Origin: Hordeum vulgare subsp. vulgare
Taxonomy: Eukaryota; Streptophyta; Magnoliopsida; Poales; Poaceae
Assembly (NCBI RefSeq): GCF_904849725.1
Contig: NC_058524.1
Span: 547,153,763 to 547,217,762, forward strand
Reading direction: 5' to 3'
Length of the DNA: 64,000 bases
The first letter of the stretch is position 1; each line of letters starts with the position of its first letter. This document shows, in pieces, positions 43,651 through 53,595 of this stretch. The notes beneath the pieces are model-generated. The model was not told where the DNA came from and did not search any database. It saw only the letters and a list, made by a program, of their open reading frames with translations. The position numbers and the translations under genes are program-made.

Positions 43651-44382
43651 GTTCTTCTAGTTGTGGAACCTTATCTCTCACCCTCTCAAGCTCCATTGTT
43701 GCTCCCTAAGCTCAAAGTGCCCGATCTCTCTCCCTAGCCAATCAAACTTGTTGATTCTTTAGGGATTGGTTGAGAAGGCCTAGATCGACACTTCCACCAA
43801 GAGAAAAGTTGATTCCCCCACCAATCCCTTGTGGATCTTGTTACTCTTGGGTGTTTGAGCATCCTAGATGGTTGAGGTCACCTCGAAGCCATATTCCATT
43901 GTGGTGAAGCTTCGTGGTCTTGTTGGGAGCCTCCAAGCTTTGTGTGGAGTTGCCCCAACCTTGTTTGTAAAGGTTCGGTCGCCGCCTTCAAGGGCACCTA
44001 TAGTGGAATCACGGTACCTTGCATCATGCGAGGGCGTGAGAAGAATATGGTGGCCTTAGTGGCTTATTGGGGAGCATTGTGCCTCCACACCGCTCCAACG
44101 GAGACGTACTTTCTATCAAACGGAAGGAACTTCGGTAACACATCCTCGTCTTCATCGGTTCCACTTGTGGTTATCTCTATCCTTTACTTTGTGTATGCTT
44201 ATGTTTGTGACTATATCTTACTTGTCTTAATAGCTCTCGTTGTTAGCTTCATTAGGGTTCACCTCATTGTCGTATTATTTGTGAACCCATATGTTGTTTA
44301 CCTTAACTTGCTAAGATTAATTAAAAAGTGGTCGTTGTCTATTCACCCCCCCCCTCTAGTCAACCATATCGATCCTTTCAAT

Positions 44383-44395
44383 TGGTATCAGAGCC
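44383..44395 (+). other. Primer-binding site of element B
   Basis: TGGTATCAGAGCC, two bases after the LTR, exact tRNA-iMet complement. Confidence 0.93.
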
Positions 44396-44431
44396 ACGTC
44401 TCTTTATTAAGGGTTTAACCACCCGAAGGGT

Positions 44432-46975
44432 ATGGAAGGCGAAGAGGGAATTAACCATGGGCAACCCGAGGCCATGGACTTGACTTTGGTCACAAGGGAC
44501 GACTTGAATACGGCTATGGCCGCCCTCAAGACGTCCTTGACGAACGAAGTCAAGACCATGCTTAAAGAGTTAATTGAGGGATTTAAAAGTTCACCCGAAC
44601 CGGCTATAGTGGTTAAACCCACCGTCACCGATTCGGAGGCCAACTCCTCTAAGGAAGCGGCTAAAGGTATGCGACCTGCCTCATCTCACGAAAAGGATGG
44701 GACTGGAACATATGCCTCAGTTCCACCCCCCATGGTCTATGGAGGATCCGTTTCCACACCACGTCTTAATCCTGTTGGTCCTCCTCCTAAGCTTGTGAAA
44801 GGTGACTTTGCTAACTGGGTATTTTCTATTAAGTCTCATTTGAATCACAACTCAACAAACTTTTGGAGAATCATCGAGCAAGGATATTATCCCCATGATC
44901 CAAGCAACCTCACTCCAAGAGAAGAAGCAGACAATCAATACAATCACCCTGCTTTGTTTATTCTCCAGTCTGTAGTGCCACCTGAAGATCTTCCTCACTT
45001 GCGTCCCTTCACTTTGGCCAAGGATTGTTGGGAGCATATTATGGTGTTGTACAAGGGAAGCTCAAGCATTCAACAATCCAACTATGAAGTAATACTTGAT
45101 AAGGCCGATGAGTTCGTGATGAAGGAAGACGAGGACCCTCGTGATCTCTATCGGAGGGTGACTGCTATTGCTGTGGCACTCAAGGATCATGGGAGCAAGG
45201 ATGTGGATGATACATGGGTCAAGCGCAAGTTCCTTAAAGCCATCATGTCGTTCAACAAAGCCATGTCATCTGTCATTCGTCAGCGGCCAGACTTCCACTC
45301 CTTGTCTTCCAGTGAGGTGTTGGATGAATTCATTGCAATGTCAATCATGAACGAAAGAGCCGACAATGCACTTGCTCGTGTTCGATCAAAGACAACTTCA
45401 CCCAACCTTGCGTTGAAAGCAAAAGTAATGCTTGAAGAAGAAGAAGAAGATGAGGAAGAGGAGGGCTGCCCTGAAGACACAAAGTATGCCTATCATGAGC
45501 ACATGGCTCTTGCATCAAGGCAATTCTGGGGCAACAAGAGGAACTCAAGACCCACCTTCACCAAGAACAACTCGAGTGGATTCAAACCCAAGCAACGAGT
45601 AAGGACATGTTATAACTGTGGGAACGTGAGTCACTTCGTGGCCAAATGTCCCTATGAGAAAAGGGAAGACAACGGAGGCAAGCTCATTCGCAAAGACAAA
45701 ACCAAATCATTTCCAACCAAGAACAACTTTGTGAAGAAACCTCACCCAAAAGGGATGGTGGCCCTTGAAGAGTATCCTTCTGATGATGATGATGATGATG
45801 ATGATACAGTGGCAACGTCAACTGTTGCTATTGCCACTACCTCTCCCCAGAAGGTGTCTCTCTTCAACGCCCCCAACGAGAACCACATCACCAAGTGCCT
45901 CATGGCAAAAGGTATCAATCAGGTAACTCCCATCATTAAGACCAACATTGCTTTCGCTCCTTCATTGTTAAATTGTGTTGAAGATAGTGATGTTGGGGAA
46001 CTTAATGAGCATGATCTTGACAAGTTTCTGTGCACTATTAAGGGAGAATCCAAGAAGCACTTTGTTGCTCTCTTGGAACAACTGGGTGAGGCCACTGACC
46101 TCATTGAGTCTCATGAGGAGACCATCTCCGAGCTTCAGGGACACAGTCGTGACTATGCCGATGAAATTGCCGAATTATCTAATGCTCTAGAAAAGGAGAG
46201 CACTCTTCGTTTGGCTCTTGAGGAGTCATATAACGATGACTGCGCTAAAATGCAAAAGAAACTAGATCATGATATTGTTCTCACTCGTATGCTTAAGTCT
46301 GAAAAGTATGCTCTTGGGGTTGGCCATGACAGACTCAAAGAGGAGTTTGACACACTTGACAAGGCCCACAAGGTCTTGAAAGGTGCTCATTTCTCTCTAA
46401 AGGAGTCTCATGATCAACTCCAAGCAAAGCTTACCAAGGAGATCTCTACTTGCCCTCCCTTTGTGTTAATTGATAATGCTTGTGCAACTAACCCCTGTTG
46501 TGAGCATGTACATCTTGTGGAGGAAAATGCCAAGTTAAAGGAGAAACTTGAGAAGGGCCTTGTGGCATGCATACAAGGTGAGAAGAGTCTGAACGACCTC
46601 TTGAGCACTCAAAAGGGTGTTGTAGGAAAGGAGGGACTTGGACTTACCTCCAAGTCAAAAGGTAAAAGGAGGAACAGGAACAAACGATCTCCCACCCTCA
46701 TGGACATCTTTGTCAAAGAGGGTGAGGGGACTCAGAGGGTGAACAGGAACAAGGTGGACTATGGAAACCTCAAGAATGGCAAAACCATTCCTACTAACAC
46801 AACCGGCAAACTCAATTCTTCTTATGTCTTATGTTGTGCTAGTGATGGGCATGTTTATGCCAAATTTGTTGGTTCCTACGATGAGGATATTGAATGGGCT
46901 ATCTGGGTTCCTAAGACCCTTGTCTCTAGCATGAAAGGACCCATTAAAAAATGGGTACGTAAAACCAAACCTTGA
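44432..46975 (+). CDS. gag: Element B gag (847 aa), open
   Basis: The ATG at 44432 lies about 36 bp after the PBS and opens an uninterrupted frame. The copia gag core (about residues 110-330) contains LVKGDFANWVFSIKSHLNHN and DPRDLYRRVTAIAVALKDHG. An acidic run (EEEEEDEEEEG, about 333-345) follows. The zinc knuckle CYNCGNVSHFVAKC is near residues 393-406, and a run of eight Asp near 451-458. A long coiled-coil-like region (about 540-760) follows, then the tail GHVYAKFVGSYDEDIEWAIWVPKTLVSSMKGP. The stop is TGA 46973-46975 and pol begins a few bases later in another frame. It would assemble the RNA-containing particle. Confidence 0.92.
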   Translation: MEGEEGINHGQPEAMDLTLVTRDDLNTAMAALKTSLTNEVKTMLKELIEGFKSSPEPAIVVKPTVTDSEANSSKEAAKGMRPASSHEKDGTGTYASVPPPMVYGGSVSTPRLNPVGPPPKLVKGDFANWVFSIKSHLNHNSTNFWRIIEQGYYPHDPSNLTPREEADNQYNHPALFILQSVVPPEDLPHLRPFTLAKDCWEHIMVLYKGSSSIQQSNYEVILDKADEFVMKEDEDPRDLYRRVTAIAVALKDHGSKDVDDTWVKRKFLKAIMSFNKAMSSVIRQRPDFHSLSSSEVLDEFIAMSIMNERADNALARVRSKTTSPNLALKAKVMLEEEEEDEEEEGCPEDTKYAYHEHMALASRQFWGNKRNSRPTFTKNNSSGFKPKQRVRTCYNCGNVSHFVAKCPYEKREDNGGKLIRKDKTKSFPTKNNFVKKPHPKGMVALEEYPSDDDDDDDDTVATSTVAIATTSPQKVSLFNAPNENHITKCLMAKGINQVTPIIKTNIAFAPSLLNCVEDSDVGELNEHDLDKFLCTIKGESKKHFVALLEQLGEATDLIESHEETISELQGHSRDYADEIAELSNALEKESTLRLALEESYNDDCAKMQKKLDHDIVLTRMLKSEKYALGVGHDRLKEEFDTLDKAHKVLKGAHFSLKESHDQLQAKLTKEISTCPPFVLIDNACATNPCCEHVHLVEENAKLKEKLEKGLVACIQGEKSLNDLLSTQKGVVGKEGLGLTSKSKGKRRNRNKRSPTLMDIFVKEGEGTQRVNRNKVDYGNLKNGKTIPTNTTGKLNSSYVLCCASDGHVYAKFVGSYDEDIEWAIWVPKTLVSSMKGPIKKWVRKTKP

Positions 46976-46979
46976 TCTA

Positions 46980-47978
46980 TTGCAGGAGTTTGCTTCCGGT
47001 GGGGTGTCATGGTTGCTCGATAGTGGAGCAACAAATCATATGACCGGAAGCAAGGACTTAGTGGTGGATGTGCATCCTTCTCCATCTATGCCCACCCATG
47101 TCCAATTCGCCGATGCATCCTCTTCAAAGGTATTGGGATTTGGTAAGGTGGTTGTCTCTCAAGATTTATCTATTGAGAAGGTCATGCTTGTTGAGTCACT
47201 TGCCTACAGTTTACTTTCGGTTCGTCAACTCGCAATTATGGGTTTTTCCACATTCTTTAATCTTGATACTGTGGTCCTCCTGAGGAGCAAGACTCTTAAA
47301 GTAGCCTATGTTGGATATGTCGAAAATGGTCTTTATGTGGTGAACTTCTCAAAGCGACCCACTAAGACTGCGACATGTTTAATGGCTAAAGTTGATGTGG
47401 GCTGGCTTTGGCATCGCCGTTTAGCTCATGTCAATATGAGACCTTTGCAAAGCCTTCTGACAGGGGACCATATACGTGGACTAACAAATGTAAGTTTTGC
47501 TAAAGATCGAGTTTGCAGTGCCTGAATTGAAGGAAAGATTCATGAAACTGCTCATCGTCCAACGACTCTTATCTACACTAAGAGGCCATTGGAACTTCTT
47601 CATATGGATCTATTTGGTCCTCCATCATTTGATAGTCTTGGAGGCAGAAAGTATTGCTTAGTGATTGTTGACGACTACTCAAGATATACCTGGGTATTTT
47701 TCTTTAAAAAGAAGAGTGAAACTCAACAAACGGTCATCAACTTTGCTAATGAAGCGCAACGTCAACATGAAGCAAAGATCTTGATGATTAGAAGTGACAA
47801 CGGCACCGAGTTCAAGAACTACACCTTAGATGAGTTTCTAGGTGATGAGGGAATAAAATACCAATATTCTGCACCATATACCCCTCAACAAAACGGCGTG
47901 GCAGAAAGGAAGAACCGGACCTTGATAGATGCTGCAAGGACAATGATGGCAGAATTCGAATCTCCATATAACTTCTAG
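46980..47978 (+). pseudogene. Element B protease and integrase core
   Basis: The frame opens just after the gag stop. The protease active site is SWLLDSGATNHMTG (about 47010-47046, D-S-G type). The integrase zinc finger is LWHRRLAHVNM with its second Cys lost to the stop TGA 47523-47525. The core follows: LLHMDLFGPPSF, LMIRSDNGTEFKN and NGVAERKNRT, so all D-D-E residues are present. A second stop, TAG 47976-47978, falls at YNF*AEA, where relatives have Trp. Both stops are in frame and no length change occurs. Confidence 0.9.
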
Positions 47979-48986
47979 GCAGAGGCCATCAACACAGCAT
48001 GTCATGCATCCAATCGTCTCTATATCCGCAAAGGCTTGAACAAGACTTCGTATGAGATCCTAACTGGAAACAAACCCAATCTCAAGTACTTCCGGGTATT
48101 CGGTTGTAAGTGTTTCATTCTCAAGAAAGGTGCACGGTTAGCTAAATTTGATTCTAGAGCACATGAGGGTATCTTTGTTGGTTATGCTACAAACTCTCAT
48201 GCTTACCGTGTCCTCAACAAGTCCACCGGACTAATTGAGGAGACGTGTAACGTAGAGTTTGATGAAAATAATGGCTCCCAGGTGGAGCAAAGTGGTCTTT
48301 GTGATGTAGGTGATGAAATTCCTCCGCAAGCCATAAGAAGAATGGGGATTGGTCAGATACCCCCCATTGAGGAACCCCTTGTGGCCGAAGGAGAAGGACA
48401 ATGCTCTGCTCAAGTGGAGCCATCACCTCCACAAGCCCCACACGCTTCCGATGAACAAAGAGAAGACTATCAACAAAATAAACAAGCTCAAGGTCAAAAT
48501 AAATTGCCCAACAATGATGATGTGTCTCAGGATATTCAAGCACTATCCCAAGACTCCGAACCTGCTCATGATCAAGATCAAGTGCAACCCCGAGATCCAG
48601 ACCAAGTAGAAGCACAAGATCAAGATCAAGAGCAACCACAAATACAAGAACAAACTAGTGAACCTGCTCAAGTCGAAGGACCAGATGATCAGGAGACGGT
48701 CTCACAATTCCCTTCTGGAGCACCAACAGCCGGCTCAAGACGCAAGGGCAAGCAAAGTAAACAAGTCGATGCTCCCCCGTTATCTAATGAAGAACTCTTG
48801 GAGCGTCGAGCAGCCAAGATTGCGAACAAGCTGAGAGTCAAGTCACATCTTATGAAGAATGTACTTGGCAGTTTAAAAAGGGGAGTATCCACCCGTCAAC
48901 AGATTTGGAATTATTGTGAGCATCACGCGTTTGTTTCGTATTGTGAACCTCAACAGGTACATGAAGTGCTCGATGATGAGGATTGA
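47979..48986 (+). pseudogene. Element B integrase C-terminus and linker
   Basis: It continues in frame after the stop at 47976 with NRLYIRKGLNKTSYEILTG, FRVFGCKCFILKKGARLAKFD and EGIFVGYATNSHAYRV, the conserved copia integrase C-terminal region. A long Gln/Asp-rich linker (48400-48720) follows, leading to the start of reverse transcriptase. It stops at TGA 48984-48986 within [11 protein letters not shown], where relatives have DEDW. Confidence 0.88.
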
Positions 48987-49949
48987 CTTATGGCCATGCA
49001 CGAAGAACTTAACAACTTCGAGCGCAACCAAGTCTGGGACTTAGTGCCTAGGCCAACGGAGGAACATAATGTCATCGGGACCAAATGGATATTCAAGAAC
49101 AAGCAAGATGTCAATGGGATTGTGATTCAAAACAAGGCAAGATTGGTAGCTCAAGGCTACTCCCAAGTCGAGGGTATCGACTACGGTGAAACCTTTGCAC
49201 CTGTTGCTCGTCTAGAATCTATTCGCATGTTGCTTGCATTTGCTTCTCATCATAACTTCAAATTACAACAAATGGATGTGAAAAGTGCCTTTCTTAATGG
49301 CCCTTTGAATGAGTTGGTCTATGTCAAACAACCCCCGGGATTCGAACATCCCAAGCTCCCCAATCATGTGTACAAACTTAATAAGGCACTCTATGGCCTT
49401 AAACAAGCCCCACGCGCGTGGTATGAGTATCTTACTTAGTTATTACAAGATCGTGGGTTTGAAATTGGGAAGATAGATCCCACTCTTTTTACTAAGAGGG
49501 TTAAAGGTGATTTGTTCATATGCCAACTATATGTTGATGATATTATCTTTGGCTCTCCTAACATTTCCTTCAATGAAGAATTTGCTGCACTAATGACTGA
49601 GAAGTTTGAGATGTCCATGATGGGAGAGCTGAAGTTCTTCCTCGGGTTCGAGATTAAACAAGGTCTAGAAGGGACATTCATCAAACAAGCCAAGTACACT
49701 CAAGACATGCTCAAACGGTTCGAGCTCGAAGATGTCAAACCGGTCAAGTTCCCCATGCCAACAACATGCAAGCTTGACAGTGATCCCAATGGTAAAGCAG
49801 TGGATCAAAAGGTATATCGCTCCATGATTGGATCCCTCCTTTACCTTTGTGCATCTAGACCGGATATTATGTTGAGTGTAGGGATATGTGCACGGTTTCA
49901 ATCCGCACCAAAAGAAAGTCATTACATGGCTGTTAAGCGAATCTTTTGA
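48987..49949 (+). pseudogene. Element B reverse transcriptase
   Basis: In-frame continuation: [86 protein letters not shown] and the catalytic CQLYVDDIIFGSP (YVDD intact, about 49520-49558). TAG at 49437-49439 splits it after WYEYLT. The end KESHYMAVKRIF meets TGA 49947-49949, in a position where relatives have Arg (CGA). Confidence 0.92.
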
Positions 49950-50482
49950 TATTTGGCTCATACCCCAAACTTTGGCCTCTGGTATCCCAAAGGAGCAAAC
50001 TTCAATCTAGTTGGCTATTCTGATCAGATTGGGCAGGAGATTGTGTGGAGACGAAGTCAACATCTGGAGGATGCCAATTCCTTGGTCGCTCATTGGTAAG
50101 TTGGTCGTCAAAGAAGCAGAATTGCGTCTCCTTATCATCCACCGAAGCTGAGTATGTGGCAGCTATAAGTTGTTGTGCACAATTGCTATGGATGAGGCAA
50201 ACTTTAAAGGATTATGGTGTCACTTGTGACAAAGTGCCTCTTCTATGTGTCAATCAAAGTGCTATCAAGATTTCCCTCAACCCAGTGCAACATAGCAAAA
50301 CCAAACATATTGATATTCGCCATCACTTCATTCGTGAACATATCAAGCTAGGTGATATTGAGGTTCACTTCATCCACACTGAAGAGCAACTTGCAGATAT
50401 TTTCACTAAGCCTCTAGATGAAGCAAGGTTCCGGGAGTTAAGGCATGAGCTAAATATCATTGATTCAAGTAATGTGGATTGA
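49950..50482 (+). pseudogene. Element B RNase H
   Basis: It begins YLAHTPNFGLWYPKGANF and GYSD, then loses frame by one base near 50018-50030 and resumes as ETKSTSGGCQFLGRSLVSWS. The catalytic region SSTEAEYVAAISCCAQLLWM, CVNQSAIKISLNPVQHSKTK and EEQLADIFTKPLDE are intact. The stop is TGA 50480-50482. RNase H degrades the RNA template. Confidence 0.9.
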
Positions 50483-50865
50483 AACTAGGCATGTTGCACC
50501 TCACTTTGCATTCCATCTTGGTCTAGATGTAGGCATGGACATAGGGGGAGTGTTTTTCTCTCAATGAACTTTCCCTCCCCCCATTATGCATAAATCAATC
50601 TAGTCTTTCACTTTAGCCATTGTCAAATGGCACTTGTGCTTCAAAGACGAGCATTGGTCATGAACCCAAGGATAATTCTTCGAGGTGTCATACCATTGTC
50701 TCAAACATAGGTGGCCTCGGCCACCGCCCCCCTCCACCTTTCTCTCATATCGGAGAAAGGATATAAAATGACAAGTCAGTATGTATTTTTGGTGTTATCT
50801 TCATTTTTCACTTACTTGTCATTTGCCCACGTTCTTCTCTTATCCTAGGTCGTGTTGTGTCATTT
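50483..50865 (+). other. Spacer between pol and third-ORF promoter of element B
   Basis: Non-coding stretch with a purine tract ATAGGGGGAGTG (about 50541). It corresponds to the intergenic part of Sireviruses. Confidence 0.55.
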
Positions 50866-50867
50866 GC

Positions 50868-51178
50868 AGCGGTACTACCGCCAGGGGGAGCGGTACTACT
50901 GCTAGGACCCCAGCGGTACTACCGCCAGGGGTAGCGGTACTACCACCAGGACCCCAGCGGTACTACCGCTAGGGATAGAGGTACTACCGCCAGGATCCCC
51001 ATCTAACACGACCTGCTAGGAAATTTTTAGGGCTGTCTCAAGGGGGAGCGGTACTACCGCCAGGGGGAGCGGTACTACCGCCAGGACCCCGGCGGTACTA
51101 CCGCTGCATCCAGCGGTACTACCGCCAGGTCCACAGCGGTACTACGGCTGGCCCGTACCCCTTGGGCTATTTAAAAGA
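50868..51178 (+). promoter_or_regulatory. Palindrome block plus TATA-like box before element B third ORF
   Basis: About ten AGCGGTACTACCGC(T/C)-type motifs lie at 50868-50995 and 51048-51150, in 22-23 bp steps with AGG(A)CCCC or AGGGGG between them. Here the central base is mostly C, so the motif is the reverse complement of the LTR version. TATTTAAAAG at 51169-51178 follows about 20 bp later, and the proposed first coding exon starts at 51332. Promoter function is inferred. Confidence 0.55.
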
Positions 51179-51331
51179 GGGGGAGCCCGTGTTTCTCTGG
51201 TTCTTTCTTCTTCCTCGCGGCTCCTCCCTCCCCAACCCCGACATCCCACTGTTTTGATCTCTTTTCGTGGAGCTTCTTCTCTCCATTGGATTGGAGGGTT
51301 TGCTCCACTTCTCCTTCCTCCTCCAAGGGCC

Positions 51332-53307
51332 ATGAATCCCGGTAAAGCTCCTCCCCTTCTTCTCTTAGTTGATGTTCTTGTTCTAGGGTTAGGAGCATTG
51401 GGGGTTGGATCCATGTCTTTGATCTTGTGCCTTGTTTTTGGATGGCATGAAGGAGATATTTGAGGGGAGTGTCGGTCCTATGAATCGTTGCTGATTATTT
51501 TGCCATGCCCTAGGATTTACTTGTTTTAGATCAAGCACTTGAACTATGTTTGGATTAGATCTAAAACTTGCTCTCTCTTGCCTAGGCATGTACTTATTTC
51601 GGTGATACATGTGATCCTCATGTGTGTAGGGCTGTGGTGAAGTTCTTAGTGTTCATATACAACCCATGCCCCTCGTAAAAATCGAGTAGTCATATCCATG
51701 GGGTCTTTTTTATCTGTCAGATCTGAAAATCAAACCCCAGCGGTACTACCGCCAGGGGAGCGGTACTACCGCTAGGACCCCCAGCGGTACTACCGCCAGG
51801 GGTAGCGGTACTACCGCTAGGAAGATTCACTGTGCATGTGCTTGGCAATGAGTGTTTATTGTTCTGCCTTTTCCAGTTCATTGCCTTGACTCTTTTTGTC
51901 GCTTCTTTTTGTTGTGTGTTTTGTGTCACAGGTGGTCCTCGCCGTTCGAACCCCTCACGGGACACGCAGTCAAAGCATTATCGCAACCCAGAGGCTCCAG
52001 AGGGTTCCGCCACTTCAGGTCTGCAACCCAAAAAGCAGTCCTTCAAGAAGACCGCGCAAAAGGACAAGGGGATCAATGTCCGCACAATGCCCCCCAAGGA
52101 CTTTCTGCGGTTTCGCACTCAGAACCATTATCTCCAAGATAAGGCTGTGATCAAGAATGTTGACCATGTTTGGGCAAAGGATCACTGCAGGATCTACCGT
52201 GATATTGTCATGCATTTCAAGAAGAACTTTGTCCCCGTTCAGTGGATTGACCTAGCTCATCTTCAGCGGAACCTGGACTATTTTGGTGATTCCCTCTCTC
52301 TGATTGACAAACTGGGCATCAAGGACATCATCACTTTGAAGACAGATTTTGACCCCACCACTGTTGCCCAGTTCTATGTCACGGTCCACTTCTCTCCTGA
52401 TGAAGAGCGCTCTATGGTGTGGATGACTGGGACTCAGAAGATGACCGGTTCCTGGCGTGAGTCCATGACATTCCTCAAGGTTGAGTTCCAGGGAGCTGAC
52501 ACTCCACTTGGGTCGCGTCCTCATGCTGCAGCTCCCACTTATAGGCCCCCTGCAAAGGACAGATTGCAGCAACTCTATGTGCGGAAGGGTGTGCTCCCCA
52601 AGCATCTGGACATCATGCATCAGATCTTCCGCAACACCCTCTTCCCTCGCATTGGTAACTTCGACGAGGTTCATGGCTCTTTGGCTGAGATGCTGCTGCT
52701 TTGGGAGGAGGCTATGACTAAGGAGTCTGCCCCTCTTGATATTTCTGATGTGATGTTCACGGAGCTCTGGAACTGCATCATGATGCGTAAGGTTCCCATC
52801 TACGGGCCCTATCTGTTCGCTTATATTCGTCAGAAGTGGCAAGATACTTATCCGCAGGAGGAGCTCTACGTTCAGTCTGACTACATTGTGCACGACCATG
52901 TCAAGCTTCGCGTCAAGGATAAATGGGCCAACCCATCAACTTCCTCTCAACACATGGATACTGACACAGAGACTGCTGCTGACAGAGGAACCGCCTCTCA
53001 GTCCCGCTCGTCTACCATGCCATCTTGGGCCATCAAACTGCAAGATAAGATGAAGACTCTATTCTGTATGCAGGCTAAGGGTCAGTACCAGATGCACGTG
53101 GCTCAGAAGGAGAGCCGCCAGAGGCACAAGCGTGTTCTAAGGACTCTTGATGTTGACATCTCCAGCGGATCAGAGGACGACATCACTCCAGAGGCTACTT
53201 GGATGCAGGCTCAAGGTTACCAGTGGTCTGGCGATGAGGCGGAAGAGGAGGAGCAGGACGATCCGGAGGGTACCGACGAGTCTGGCGATGCTGAGGATGA
53301 GGAGTAA
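51332..53307 (+). CDS. Element B third (env-like) ORF, probably two exons
   Basis: The uninterrupted frame is 51832-53307, but its first residues look like translated intron. A better model is exon 1 ATG AAT CCC G (51332-51341) with donor GTAAAG, acceptor TGTGTCACAG ending at 51931, and exon 2 51932-53307, giving MNPGGPRRSNPSRD. The core has FDPTTVAQFYVTVHFSPDE (about 52350-52405), matching FNAAAIHQFYATCFF in element A, and PKHLDIMHQIFRNTLFPRIG. The C-terminus is Asp/Glu-rich (EEEEQDDPEGTDESG). With the splice model no transmembrane segment remains. The function of Sirevirus third ORFs is unknown. Confidence 0.75.
51738..51822 (+). repeat. Second palindrome block inside the proposed intron of the third ORF
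   Basis: Four AGCGGTACTACCGC(C/T) motifs in 20-23 bp steps, with central C as in the promoter block. They lie about 110 bp before the proposed splice acceptor. Confidence 0.88.
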
Positions 53308-53583
53308 CCACCTGTGGCGCTAGGTGTGCCCCCTTTTTGGTGTCTTGTGCCAAAGGGGGAGAGAGTCTAGGAGCTGGATTTGCTTTCAGAGTCGAACTTT
53401 GCTTTGCTTTGCTTTCTTTCATGGTTTGCTTCTACTTTGCTATCGTTTGTGAGACATGAACTTATGTGAGATTTATTTCCATCATATGTTGTGATTCATA
53501 TGCCCCGCACTGTCATATATCTCTATCCTTTTTGTTCTCATATTTCTTACTGTGCAAATCCGGTATTGTCATCAATCCACCAA
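53308..53583 (+). other. 3' untranslated part of element B
   Basis: No coding sequence. It contains CCAAAGGGGGAGAG at about 53350, an extra polypurine tract. Confidence 0.7.
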
Positions 53584-53595
53584 AAAGGGGGAGAT
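53584..53595 (+). other. Polypurine tract of element B
   Basis: AAAAGGGGGAGAT lies directly before the 3' LTR, the same sequence as in element A. Confidence 0.9.

Larger units (their letters stand above)
42908..44380 (+). repeat. 5' LTR of element B
   Basis: It starts TGTTGGGGCATAGTTTATGC and ends CATATCGATCCTTTCA (1473 bp). It is about 100 bp longer than the 3' LTR, and the difference lies in the palindrome array at 43231-43595. Confidence 0.95.

Noticed and set aside
50868..51822. CRISPR-like short repeats with 8-10 bp spacers
   Set aside because: Spacers are near-identical and too short, and the same motif is in the LTRs. These are retrotransposon palindromes.
51832..51930. Hydrophobic N-terminus of the element B third ORF as an envelope signal or membrane segment
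   Set aside because: It begins at a non-ATG codon and is better explained as the pyrimidine-rich end of an intron before a CACAG acceptor.
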